DNA from: Methylococcales bacterium
Lineage (GTDB): Bacteria; Pseudomonadota; Gammaproteobacteria; Methylococcales; Methylomonadaceae
Reading direction: 5' to 3'
Length of the DNA: 44,425 nt
Assembly (NCBI GenBank): GCA_023145835.1
Contig: JAGLDH010000010.1
Coordinates: forward strand, 1 to 44,425
Part shown: one piece after another, positions 1-9,700 of the stretch
Layout of the letters: each line of letters opens with the position of its first letter
Position numbering within the stretch: position 1 is the first letter of the stretch
Notes under the pieces: generated by a model
Databases searched by the model: none
Told to the model about the DNA's origin: nothing
Seen by the model: only the letters and a program-made list of their open reading frames with translations
Program-made: the position numbers and the translations under genes

Positions 1-2
1 GC

Positions 3-137
3 ACGTTAGATACTCATCAAATTATTCATAACTTTGTCCGTCCTCACTGGACAACAGGAAAGGTGCCTGCTGTTGCTTTAGGTGTTCTTGAGAAACCATT
101 ATTCCTTGAAAGTATTCTGAAGGGTCGTTTTGCTTAA
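3..137 (+). pseudogene. C-terminal end of an insertion-sequence transposase, cut by the window edge
   Basis: An open frame with no start codon enters from the left edge and stops at TAA 135-137. It reads THQIIHNFVRPHWTTGKVPA followed by about 22 more residues. The pattern HNFVRPH, then a glycine and a PA pair, is the usual ending of many DDE transposases (N-F-x-R-P-H-x-x-L-x-x-x-T-P-A). The family cannot be decided from 44 residues. Whether the gene is intact to the left is unknown. A 72-codon frame on the opposite strand (22-240) is a shadow of this one. Confidence 0.55.
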
Positions 138-719
138 TAGTCAGCAATAAAAAACTTGGAATCGGTGTACTTATTTTCTGATTGATGAATAGTTGGAGCC
201 CAGTCCCGAACAATATGCCAGACTTATTCAAATAATTCATTCATTATAATGAAAGTAAAAAATTATAAGTTACCCTCTCATTTTTAAAAAAGAACCTGTT
301 TATTTCATAATACAAGCTTCCGGGTCTATTTATCTGCCAGTATTTTTTGGTTTAAAAAATGGAACAGAAAAGAGAGAAAAACTAATCATTTTTTACGATA
401 TAAAAATACCCACAGCATTCTAATCTTAAAAAAACCATAAATTCAGCTAGTTATATCTATTGAGTTTTCACAAGTTTAGCGAAAGTTTATAGGTCATCAA
501 AAAAAATCATGATTTTAATATAGACATTTCATAAATACTGTACTTAAGAACAATATTATTACCTTTAAAAACCAAGTACGATCCCCTAAAAATTTATATT
601 AATACTTCTATTCTGCTTGTTAAAAATATTTTCTCTATATTTCTGTTCAAGAACAGACAGGGAAAGGTTGGTTATAAATTGAATTAATATGTACGCGCTC
701 CTCTGGAGCCTAATGAATT
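138..719. other. AT-rich intergenic stretch, nothing recognised
   Basis: About 580 bases with no frame of credible length on either strand and many A/T runs. I see no tRNA, terminator or repeated element before the hairpin at 720. It separates a transposase end from the first lectin-enzyme gene and must contain that gene's promoter, which I could not place. Confidence 0.5.
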
Positions 720-759
720 GTGGCACCCGTTATATAGCTTGATATACAACGGGTGCCAC
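720..759. repeat. Long hairpin just upstream of the esterase gene
   Basis: GTGGCACCCGTT (720-731) is repeated in perfect inverted form at 748-759. After one mismatch the stem gains four more pairs (733-736 with 743-746), around a six-base loop. No T run follows on the + strand, so it is not a standard terminator for a leftward neighbour. It ends 29 bases before the likely start codon at 789. It could be a 5'-UTR structure, an operator dyad or a scar of a mobile element. Confidence 0.6.
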
Positions 760-788
760 GTCTCTAAAAAATTATGGAGAACCATTTA

Positions 789-3254
789 ATGCTTTGTAAA
801 ACAAAATCAATACGCCGCCATATGATCTTTATGGTAATAATACCTATTGTACTTTTTTCAAATTTAATGAAGAAAGTAAATCGCAAAAACAATTATTTAT
901 TGAAAATAACATTAATTTTATTAAGCTTATCATTACCTCATCAAGCGACTGCAGATTCAGCTATTACTATTATAAGTGGAGGCTCAGCTAACCAAATTTC
1001 TTCTTACGTTGTCGGATATGATTTTACTGTTGATGACAAAATTACCATTGATAAACTAGGTATCATTGACCAAAACAACAATGGTGTTATTGATGAGTCA
1101 GCAGCCCCAGAAGTGGGTATTTGGAATAGTGCGGGGGATCTACTTGTCTCAGCAACAATCCCACTAGGTTCTCCGGTAGATTCAGGTTCGTTTTATGCCT
1201 CAATTGACCCACTTGAACTGCCTAGGGGTACCTATACTATCGGTGCAACAAACTATGCAGGGGGTGAGCGTTTTTGGTATAACTCCAATATCGAAAGTGG
1301 CTCCGGAATTTCCTTTGTACGAGGACGTTTCATTAAAAGCGCCAGCCTGCAATTTCCAAGTAGCGTTAATGCGACTTCAACCTCCTATTTTGGGCCTAAT
1401 TTTACCTTTAAAAATGATGCAACATTAACCATCAGTTCCCCTTTATCACCCTCTATTTATCAACGACGACCTTATTCAGCTTCAATCCCTATTAAAGGCA
1501 AGGCCTTTGGAGCAAGCAGTATTCAGGCAAGATTGACCGTAATCACAGGCTCTAACGGTTCTAATATTCCCTGGACGACAATTGATAATACGATTAATGA
1601 TGGCAGTTTCTCTGGAAAATTAACGGCTGAAAATGGTTGGTATCATCTTGATGTTAGAGCACTATCTGATTCACAGGTTATTTCCCAAAAATCACTTTCA
1701 GATATTGGTGTTGGCGATATATTTATTATTGCAGGTCAATCTAACTCTGCAAATTATGGAGGATCTAGGCAAACAGTTTCAGACCCTAGGGTTTTAGCTT
1801 TGAATTGGTCAAATACTTGGCAAGTTGCAAATGATCCACAACCCCGAGCAACAGGTAATAATGGCTCTCCATGGCCAGCAATGGCAAATTCTTTAGTCAG
1901 TGAATTAGATATACCGATTGGTATTGTTTCTGTTGGACAGGGAAGTACAACCGTTGGTCAGTGGGAAAGCTATTTATATGAGTCACGATTAAAACCTGCG
2001 ATAGAAGCACTATCAGAATATGGGTTCAAAGCTGTTTTATGGCACCAGGGCGAATCTGACTCGCTATCAGCAACCTCTTCCGAGACTTATGCATCTTTGT
2101 TGAGAAGTACCATTTCGGCTTCTCGAGAGGATGCCGGCTTTAGTTTTCCTTGGGGAATTGCACTTGCCTCATATCATCCTAACTCAACGATAGAGCGTGA
2201 GGATGAAATAATTGCGGGGCAATTATTGGCCATTGATAATGAAGAAAATATTTATGAAGGCCCGACTACAAACGATTTTGGCACACTTACTTATCTTCAT
2301 GATGGTGTGCATTTTAATACCGCAGGGTTAACAGAGCATGGGCAAAGATGGGCAAGGTTTATTCTATCAACACTGTCTTTAAATCTTGCTGATAATAAAA
2401 CTGCCTCGCAGTCTTCTACTGCTCATGGTGGTTCTGCAAATAGAGCTATCGATGGAAATATTTCTGGTCATTATGGAGATGCCTCCACCACCCATACTGG
2501 ATATGAAAACAACCCTTGGTGGCAAGTCGACTTAGGATCTAAAATCCAGGTCAACAGTATTCGGCTATGGAACCGAACAGATTGTTGTACTGATCGTTTA
2601 TCTAATTTTTATGTGTTTGTATCAAACTCAGATATCTCAGCACTTTCTTTAGATCAATTACTTTCTGATAATAATGTATGGAAACACCAAGTAAGTGGGC
2701 AGGTTTCAGAATCACTTGATATTGATGTGAATTCCCTGGGTCGATATGTGCGTATTCAAAAAGTTGGTTATGGGTATCTCTCTTTGGCTGAAGTTGAGAT
2801 CAAATCCAGAGCTCCAACTATTCCCCTAAATCTTGCTTATAATAAAACTGCTTCGCAGTCTTCTACTGCTTATGGTGGTTCTGCGGGTAGAGCTATCGAT
2901 GGAAATATTTCTGGTCATTATGGAGATGCCTCCACTACCCATACTGGGTATGAAAACAACCCTTGGTGGCAAGTCGACTTAGGATCTGAAACCCAAGTCA
3001 ACAGTATTCATTTATGGAACCGAACAGATTGTTGTACTAATCGTTTGTCTAACTTCTATGTGTTTGTATCAGACTCAGATATCTCAGCACTGTCTTTAGA
3101 TCAATTACTCTCTGATAATAGTGTTTGGAAATATCAAGTAAGTGGTCAAGTATCAGAAACACTTAATATTGATGTGAATTCCCTAGGGCGATATGTTCGT
3201 ATTCAAAAAATTGGTTATGGGTATCTCTCTTTGGCTGAAGTTGAGGTAAATTAA
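789..3254 (+). CDS. Exported SASA-type carbohydrate O-acetylesterase with two F-type lectin domains
   Basis: Secreted esterase that should remove acetyl groups from a glycan and dock on fucose. Numbering from an in-frame ATG at 774: export signal around 32-60; DUF4082-like beta domain about 61-215; SGNH/SASA esterase domain about 310-535; F-type lectin domains about 536-675 and 684-826. The esterase shows AGQSN (nucleophile Ser323), WHQGESD (424-430) and a D-x-x-H pair (D510, H513), all hallmarks of sialate O-acetylesterase-like proteins. Each lectin has the fucose-binding His, then RTDCC and an Arg four residues after the Asp. I chose ATG 789 because TGGAG lies 9 bases upstream. ATG 867 would give a cleaner signal peptide, MKKVNRKNNYLLKITLILLS and on to cleavage after ATA, but has no ribosome site. 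The true acetylated substrate is unknown. It is the first of four lectin-enzyme genes in a row. Confidence 0.87.
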   Translation: MLCKTKSIRRHMIFMVIIPIVLFSNLMKKVNRKNNYLLKITLILLSLSLPHQATADSAITIISGGSANQISSYVVGYDFTVDDKITIDKLGIIDQNNNGVIDESAAPEVGIWNSAGDLLVSATIPLGSPVDSGSFYASIDPLELPRGTYTIGATNYAGGERFWYNSNIESGSGISFVRGRFIKSASLQFPSSVNATSTSYFGPNFTFKNDATLTISSPLSPSIYQRRPYSASIPIKGKAFGASSIQARLTVITGSNGSNIPWTTIDNTINDGSFSGKLTAENGWYHLDVRALSDSQVISQKSLSDIGVGDIFIIAGQSNSANYGGSRQTVSDPRVLALNWSNTWQVANDPQPRATGNNGSPWPAMANSLVSELDIPIGIVSVGQGSTTVGQWESYLYESRLKPAIEALSEYGFKAVLWHQGESDSLSATSSETYASLLRSTISASREDAGFSFPWGIALASYHPNSTIEREDEIIAGQLLAIDNEENIYEGPTTNDFGTLTYLHDGVHFNTAGLTEHGQRWARFILSTLSLNLADNKTASQSSTAHGGSANRAIDGNISGHYGDASTTHTGYENNPWWQVDLGSKIQVNSIRLWNRTDCCTDRLSNFYVFVSNSDISALSLDQLLSDNNVWKHQVSGQVSESLDIDVNSLGRYVRIQKVGYGYLSLAEVEIKSRAPTIPLNLAYNKTASQSSTAYGGSAGRAIDGNISGHYGDASTTHTGYENNPWWQVDLGSETQVNSIHLWNRTDCCTNRLSNFYVFVSDSDISALSLDQLLSDNSVWKYQVSGQVSETLNIDVNSLGRYVRIQKIGYGYLSLAEVEVN
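2381..3252 (+). repeat. Tandem duplication of the lectin module, 447-bp period
   Basis: Bases 2381-2805 and 2828-3252 are nearly identical at nucleotide level, offset by 447 bases (149 codons). They share long identical stretches, including synonymous positions. Each copy encodes one F-type lectin domain, so the second arose by a recent in-frame duplication or is kept alike by gene conversion. Confidence 0.85.
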
Positions 3255-3378
3255 TAAAATAACGATTGAAAAGCAAGTCTTTGAGTCTAGTGTAGCCATG
3301 AGTTACATATAACTTAAGATAAAAAATCGTTTGCCACATAGTTCATTGTAAGAAAATATTTTTCTATATTAATAGTAT

Positions 3379-3423
3379 TAAGTACCCAAGTAAAAAGTTA
3401 AATTAATTTAACTTGGGTACTTA
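3379..3423. terminator. Inverted repeat after the esterase gene, possible terminator
   Basis: TAAGTACCCAAGT (3379-3391) is perfectly repeated in inverted form at 3411-3423, with an AT-rich loop that itself contains the palindrome AAATTAATTT. It lies 125 bases after the stop at 3254 and abuts the stop codon of the degraded transposase on the other strand (3426). No clear T run follows on +. It may be a bidirectional terminator or the end of the mobile element. Confidence 0.4.
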
Positions 3424-3425
3424 CA

Positions 3426-3722
3426 TTATGTTTTTAAATACTGAACCAAACGAGAAATAACCTTTGCATCATGAATCTCTATTATTTTGCGTAACCAATG
3501 AATTTTATTGTTCATATACCGGTGTATGTTTGATACTTTTAAGCGATTGATCCATGTAGCAAAGACGACAGTAACAATCAATATCGACAGTGAATGCCAT
3601 TTGCCACGATTATCTTGTCTAGCCGTTAAGTTTTTTTATGCATTGATAAATTTATTTACCTTTGTACCAAAGGTAAATTCAAGTTCAGGGTTAGTTAATA
3701 CAGATAACTCAGTTGATGGCAT
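3426..3722 (-). pseudogene. N-terminal fragment of an ISAs1/H-repeat-like transposase with a nonsense codon
   Basis: On the minus strand a frame opens at ATG 3722 (MPSTELSVLTNPELEF...), runs to a TAA within an A-rich stretch after about 28 codons, and continues in the same frame as ARQDNRGKWHSLSILIVTV, then ATWINRLK, NIHRYMNNKIHWLRKI and DAKVISRLVQYLKT, ending at 3426. The charged D-x-R-G-K-x-H pattern, followed by a hydrophobic helix and an 'isra-x-L-x-R-x-L' segment, resembles the N-terminal region of ISAs1-family (H-repeat) transposases. The catalytic domain is absent. The family call rests on pattern memory, so it is tentative. A 74-codon frame on + over the same bases is a shadow. Confidence 0.5.
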
Positions 3723-3804
3723 ACTCGTATGAAAATACAAATATTTTATAGCATATCAATTGATATTTTTATGAGAAATATGTGCCCTAGAGCCTAGTTA
3801 CCTG

Positions 3805-3826
3805 GTACTTCGGTACACTTTTTTTT
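3805..3826 (+). terminator. Small TTCG-capped hairpin followed by a T run
   Basis: GTAC-TTCG-GTAC (3805-3816) is followed by CACTTTTTTTTT. The stem is only four pairs, though the TTCG loop is unusually stable. It could end transcription entering from the left before the galactose oxidase gene at 3912. A related hairpin (GTAC-TTCA-GTAC, 6671-6682) sits at a similar place upstream of the next gene. Confidence 0.3.
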
Positions 3827-3911
3827 AAAAAAAATTAATGATACCATCCCACCTTTATTTACTAAATAAGTACATAACAATATTTATTCTAACACTTAGA
3901 AAGCAATAAAA

Positions 3912-6326
3912 ATGAGTACCGATAATTTAATTAAACAGACCCTTCAAAATAGACAGCGACGAAGCCTTGCTTTTTTCGTTATGCTAAATTTATTTAATAG
4001 TGGTCAAGTTACAGCAGATGACCAAAATTCTAAATGGGATGGCCCTTATTCATTACCTCTTGTTGCGGCAGCAGCAGCCAATTTACCAGATGGCCGGATT
4101 TTAACATGGGCCGCGACCGCTAAAATGGGCTTTGTAGGCCCTGGTGGCAGAACTTATACTTCAATATTTGATCCGACAACAGGCTTAGCTAATGAAGGAC
4201 TAATCTCTAATACAGGGCATGACATGTTTTGTCCTGGCACTGCGGTTCTTCCAGATGGAAGAATTATGGTGACGGGAGGATCAAACAGTATAGAAACAAG
4301 CTTTTATCATCCTGAAAGTAATATATGGACTAAAGGGCCTTCAATGAATATTTCGCGTGGATATCACTCGATGGCTACACTTAATGATGGCTCTGTATTC
4401 ACTGTCGGTGGTTCTTGGAGCGGTGGAAGAGGAATGAAAGACGCTGAAGTATGGAACGAAGAACAAGGTTGGGTAGAGAAGCCTTTTATTCAATCCTCAG
4501 CCCTTGAGACTAATGACTCAGCAGGTGTTTACCGATCGGATAATCATATGTGGTTCTTCACTGCACCCAATGGACTGGTTTTTCATGCAGGCCCTTCTAA
4601 CCAAATGAATTGGATTGATACGAGTGGAAATGGAAATATCCAAACATCAATCATGCGAGGTGATGATGCTGATGCCATGAATGGAAACGCGGTTATGTAT
4701 GATGTTGGCAAAATTTTAACTGTGGGTGGAGCACCCGATTACAATTATAGTAACGCTACGAATCATGCCTACATAATTGATGTTAATGGAGGGGTTGGTG
4801 GTGTGACAACGAAACGGGTTGCTAATATGGCTTTCGCCCGCGCTTATAACAATAGTGTTGTTTTACCTTCTGGCGAAGTGGTTGTTATCGGTGGACAAAA
4901 ACGTGCCGTTGCATTTTCTGATGCTGCTTCCGTTTTCGCTGCAGAGATATGGAGCCCAGAGACTGAAGTATTCACAACATTGTCAGAAATGAGTATACCG
5001 CGAAACTACCACAGCGTAGCATTACTGATGAAAGATGCCCGTGTATTCGTCTCAGGCGGCGGGTTATGTGGTGGTTGTTCAACAAACCACCCTGATGTGG
5101 AAATTTTAACCCCCCCTTATTTGCTCAATTCAGATGGTTCACCCGCTATTCGTCCTATCATTGAAGCGTCCCCTTCCAAAGCAAACCTTGGTGACACCTT
5201 AAATGTGGCCGTCGATACGACTGCTGAACACAGTTTCGTCCTTACTCGTACTGCAATAGCAACGCATTCGGTCAATAACGACGAACGTCGGATACCATTA
5301 GAAGCCGTTCATCTTGGTGGAGGAAATTATCAAATTTCGATTCCCTCTAATAGTTCTATTGTTATTCCTGGGAATTACTTTCTATTTGCTCTTAATGATA
5401 AGGGAGTCCCCAGCATTGCTAAAACACTGAATGTTAATCGAAAGAATATTTCTAGGCTAGTTTTTGGAAAGGCAAGTCAATCATCGACTGGCTGGGGTGG
5501 AGAGGCGAGTCGTGCAAATGATGGAAATACCAATGGAAATTATTATCAACAAAGTTCTGTTTCACACACTGAACTTCAGACACAACCTTGGTGGCAGCTT
5601 GACCTGGAGAGTACTCAGCAGATAGATAAAATAAAAATTTATAATCGAACAGATTGCTGTACTGATCGATTAGCTAACGTTAATGTTTTTGTGTCCAATG
5701 TTCCTTTTGGAAACAAAACACTTGCGCAACTAAAGGCAGACTCTAGCATAGGTCATCAGTATTTCTCAGGTGCCTTATCTTCGGTAACTTCTTGGGCACA
5801 ACCCCAGGTTGGAAGGTATATCAGGATACAGCTAGAAGGCACAAATTTTTTAAGTCTAGCTGAAGTAGAAGTGTTTGCACGATCAAGTTCAAATAAAGTA
5901 CTGACTACTGGGACAGCAAATCAATCATCGATTGGCTGGGGGGGAGAGGCGAGTCGTGCAAATGATGGCAACATCGATGGCAATTATAGACAACTTTCTG
6001 TTTCACACACTGCGCTTCAGGCACAACCTTGGTGGCAGCTTGATATGAAGAACACTCAGACGATAGATGAAATAAAAATTTATAATCGAACAGATTGCTG
6101 TACCGATCGATTGGTTAACGTTAATGTTTTTGTATCCAACATTCCTTTTGGAAATAAAACACTTGCGCAACTAAAATCTGACCCTAACATTGAACATCAG
6201 TATTTTCCAGGTATTTTATCCACAATAACTTCTTGGGTGAAAGCTCAAACAGGAAGGTATGTCAGAGTACAGTTAGAAGGCTCAGGTTTTTTGAGTCTGG
6301 CGGAAGTAGAGGTGTTAGTAAAATAA
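3912..6326 (+). CDS. Exported galactose oxidase (AA5 family) with two C-terminal F-type lectin domains
   Basis: Radical-copper oxidase that converts the C6 alcohol of galactose to an aldehyde and releases H2O2. Signal peptide about 15-36; seven-bladed Kelch-type propeller about 40-400; C-terminal Ig-like domain about 410-510; F-type lectin domains about 515-655 and 660-804. All residues of the Fusarium enzyme's active site can be matched: Cys107 in DMFCPG and Tyr151 in RGYHS (the Tyr-Cys crosslink), Trp169 in GGSWSGG stacking on it, axial Tyr366 and His367 in NYHSV, and His452 in ATHSVNND. The fungal enzyme carries an N-terminal CBM32; here that is missing and two fucose-binding lectins follow instead. 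Both lectins keep H-x26-R-T-D-C-C-x-x-R. No ribosome site is obvious before ATG 3912. Galactose rather than another alcohol as substrate is inferred from the near-complete match of active-site segments. Confidence 0.93.
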   Translation: MSTDNLIKQTLQNRQRRSLAFFVMLNLFNSGQVTADDQNSKWDGPYSLPLVAAAAANLPDGRILTWAATAKMGFVGPGGRTYTSIFDPTTGLANEGLISNTGHDMFCPGTAVLPDGRIMVTGGSNSIETSFYHPESNIWTKGPSMNISRGYHSMATLNDGSVFTVGGSWSGGRGMKDAEVWNEEQGWVEKPFIQSSALETNDSAGVYRSDNHMWFFTAPNGLVFHAGPSNQMNWIDTSGNGNIQTSIMRGDDADAMNGNAVMYDVGKILTVGGAPDYNYSNATNHAYIIDVNGGVGGVTTKRVANMAFARAYNNSVVLPSGEVVVIGGQKRAVAFSDAASVFAAEIWSPETEVFTTLSEMSIPRNYHSVALLMKDARVFVSGGGLCGGCSTNHPDVEILTPPYLLNSDGSPAIRPIIEASPSKANLGDTLNVAVDTTAEHSFVLTRTAIATHSVNNDERRIPLEAVHLGGGNYQISIPSNSSIVIPGNYFLFALNDKGVPSIAKTLNVNRKNISRLVFGKASQSSTGWGGEASRANDGNTNGNYYQQSSVSHTELQTQPWWQLDLESTQQIDKIKIYNRTDCCTDRLANVNVFVSNVPFGNKTLAQLKADSSIGHQYFSGALSSVTSWAQPQVGRYIRIQLEGTNFLSLAEVEVFARSSSNKVLTTGTANQSSIGWGGEASRANDGNIDGNYRQLSVSHTALQAQPWWQLDMKNTQTIDEIKIYNRTDCCTDRLVNVNVFVSNIPFGNKTLAQLKSDPNIEHQYFPGILSTITSWVKAQTGRYVRVQLEGSGFLSLAEVEVLVK
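5466..6321 (+). repeat. Tandem duplication of the lectin module, 444-bp period
   Basis: The two lectin modules of the galactose oxidase are close copies at nucleotide level, offset by 444 bases (CAATCATCGA begins at 5478 and again at 5922). As in the esterase gene, the copies inside one protein resemble each other more than copies in neighbouring genes, so duplication occurred separately in each gene. Confidence 0.8.
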
Positions 6327-6751
6327 CCTAATATTGTCTGTTTATCAGTTCTGTATTTTTAAGTCAGTAATTCGGAATGGTTGGATTGAGTTCCGGCTTA
6401 CTGACTTTGATTCTAGAAAAATCAATAGTATCACAAATACACCTCAAGCCATTGATTCAACAGCACTTAAAAAACGTCCAATTACAAGAACCCCACTACC
6501 TACCTCTTGAATTTTATCAAAAGCAAACCGACCCAGATATTACCTTAAAATCAACCTTAATTTACTAATATTCTTGTGAAAAAACAGGAAGGGCAAAAGC
6601 AGGTTTTAATGTTTGCAAGGCTGAGAGCGAGGAAATGAAGCATGGACGTTATAGACCTCATACTACGACAGTACTTCAGTACAATTTCACAAACAAAAAA
6701 AACAAGTAGAATTACGGAAATAACCTATCATAAAATTATATATGGTTCAAA
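6327..6751 (+). other. Intergenic stretch with a small hairpin; no convincing gene
   Basis: 425 bases between the galactose oxidase and the first fucosidase. A 63-codon frame (6377-6568) has no recognisable motif, and no frame here shows a ribosome site. GTAC-TTCA-GTAC at 6671-6682 resembles the hairpin before the previous gene but has no T run. Short peptide-like pieces in different frames suggest decayed coding DNA, which I could not identify. Confidence 0.35.
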
Positions 6752-9700
6752 ATGAAACAAAATACAAAAAGCAACGCTAAAAATAACTACCTAAAAGATA
6801 TGGGAAGGTATACCTACAAATTCCTGATCGGCACAAGCGCCTTATTCTTCTCGATTTCGCCAGGCTCAGCTAGCATCTTTCCTGAACCTGTATACCCTAT
6901 CCCCACAGAACGACAACTGTCTTACCAACGGGGTGAAGTAGGTACTTTTTTTCATTTTAGTCTCAATGCCTATTATGGCCGTGAATGGGGAACAGGTAAC
7001 GAAGATCCGGGGAGATTTAACCCCACGGCCTTTGATGCCAGCCAATGGGCAGATGCTGTAGAGGCAATGGGCTCTAATTTGGCCGTTATTGTCATCAAAC
7101 ATCACTCTGGGTTTTCTATGTACGATACCAGTGTCTCTGATTATGATATTACCGCTACGCCATGGAAAAACGGTCAGGGTGATATGTTTGGAGAATTGAT
7201 GGCTGAATTTAACCAGCGTGGTATTAAAGTTGGACTTTATATTTCACCATGGGATCGTCATGACCCTGCTTTTGGAACAGATCAATACAATGACAACTTT
7301 ATTACCCAGCTAAATGAAACCATCCTAAATTATGGTAGCGATATAAGAGAAGTATGGTTTGATGGTGCAGGCGCAGACCAGCATGATTTTGATTGGTCAA
7401 GAATACTGCAAACAGTCAGAAGCCTAGCGCCTAATGCTATTGTCTTTAACCATGCAGAAGTACGGTGGTCAGGAAATGAAGCTGGGTTTGCTGGACTTAC
7501 TGAATGGTCAGTCAGAACTGTGGATGAATATCGAAACGAGAAAGTAGCCCGTGGACGATATTCTGAGGAAGAGCTGTCTACTGCTATTGGGATAAACGGC
7601 ACACTAACAAACGCCAACGCCGCATTCCTAGGAAACGATGCAAATATAGATTTAATTTGGCGCTCTGCTGAAGCTGATACCCCTATCAGACACTGTTGGT
7701 TCCACGTGTGCGAAAGCGTGAAGTCATTTGACGAAATCATCAATATTTACTTTAATTCTGTTGGCAGAAACAGCAACTTGTTGTTGAACTATTCTCCTGA
7801 TCTCACAGGCAGGATTCCAGAGGAAGAAATTAGTCGTGCAAGGGCGATGCGAGATACTGTTCGAGAGACTTTTAATCATAATTTATTGTTAGGTGCGTCA
7901 GTCTCATCCAGTAATTTGAGAAACAATGATACTGCGTTTTCGCCAAATAATTTATTAGACAACGACTTATCTACCTACTGGGCGACTAATGACAACATAC
8001 ACACAGGAGATGTCACATTCAATCTTGGTGTGAATACCATTTCCTTTGATACGATACAGTTACGCGAGCATATCGAGCTTGGACAGCGAGTGGAGAAGTT
8101 TAGTGTTGATGCACGCACAACAAATGGTGCCTGGGTAGAAGTTGCCACAGGGACAACGATTGGCAACAAGAGAATCTTAAGGTTAGCAGCTAAATTTAAC
8201 GCTGCGACAGAGCTTAGATTAAACATTAAGAAAGCCAGAGGCTTGCCCGTGATTTCTGAATTTGGCGTCTATCAATTTAATCGCCAAGTGGGTTTTTCTA
8301 TTCAACCCACAGCAGAATATTTTAGAGATTCCATTCAGGTGAGTGTTGAGCATGATGGAACAAATCTCTATTACACGACCGATGGCTCTGAGCCGACCAC
8401 TGGCTCTACGCCCTATAGCGGCTCTTTTTCAATTGCGAGTGATGCAACCGTTAAAGTACTGACTTCCAGCGGAATTATTAGCCAAAAATACACCAAACTA
8501 TTAGGCGCACAAGAAAACTTGGCATTGCAAGGCAGCGCCAGACAAAGTTCATCACATCCTCAAGGTGCCGCGAGTAAAGCAATCGACGGTAACACCAGTG
8601 GTAATTTTAGAAATTCGAGTGTAACGCATACGGCTGCCAACGAAAGTGATCTTGATGAGCCATGGTGGGAAGTTGATTTAGGCCGAGCAGCGTATATTGA
8701 TGAAATTAAAGTATTTAACCGAACCGATTGCTGCAAAGAAAGGCTCAAAAATAGTATCATCATTGTGTCTAATGTGCCCTTTACCAGCGTGACAAAGTTT
8801 GATGTATTGAATCAGACTGACATTTCAGAATATCCTATTGAGTCAGATGATGCTCTTCAAGTTAAAAAGATACAAAGAACAGGCCGATATATACGTATTT
8901 ATGGCAATGGAAACGATGTATTGAGTTTAGCAGAGGTAGAGGTATTGGGCAGCCAGGAATCTTTGTTGTTTAATATTGCCCAAAATAAATCTGCAAGCCA
9001 AAGCTCTAGTAATAGTTTCTCAACGCGTGCTAACAAAGCAATAGATGGCATAACGAGCGGCAATATCGGACATAATAGTATCGCCCATACTAGGCCAAAT
9101 ACAGATGCTACAGCCTGGTGGCAGCTAGACTTACTTTCCAGCACTAAAATCAAAGAAATAACAGTGCATAGCCGCACCGACTGTTGTACAGAACGCATGA
9201 ATGAGTTCTATGTGGCTTTATCTGAAAAGCCAATAGCGAATAGTATAGAACAGGCGACACAAGATCCAAATGTAACAATACTGGTACATAACGTCAGCCA
9301 ATTTGTCCCTAAAGTTACTTTTGCTGTTGATGCCAATGTGCGTTATGTAAAAATACTACAAGGCACACCTAATGAAATACTTCAAATAGCGGAGGTCGAG
9401 GTATTTAGTGATGAGCCTGATGAAGGGGTTTTATTGAGTCGGTATGGTCACGCCACACAGAGTAGCGTTTACCAAAATAAAATGGCAGCTTTGGCGATTG
9501 ATGGGAATTACTCGGGTCGTTATCAAGACGGCAGTGTTTTCCATACCCAGGTATCGGGTGATACCGCACCTTGGTGGCAGATCGATTTGGGCGAATCCTA
9601 CCCACTCTCGCATATGAAATTATTTAACCGTAGCGATTGTTGCATGGATAGGTTAAGTGATATCAATATATTATTGTCAGACCAGCCTTTTGGTGATGCG

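Noticed and set aside
22-240. 72-codon frame on the minus strand at the left edge
   Set aside because: The plus strand over the same bases carries a clear transposase ending (HNFVRPH...), and the minus frame has no ribosome site or motif.
3508-3732. 74-codon frame on +
   Set aside because: It is antisense to the decayed transposase read on the minus strand, which shows the recognisable pattern.
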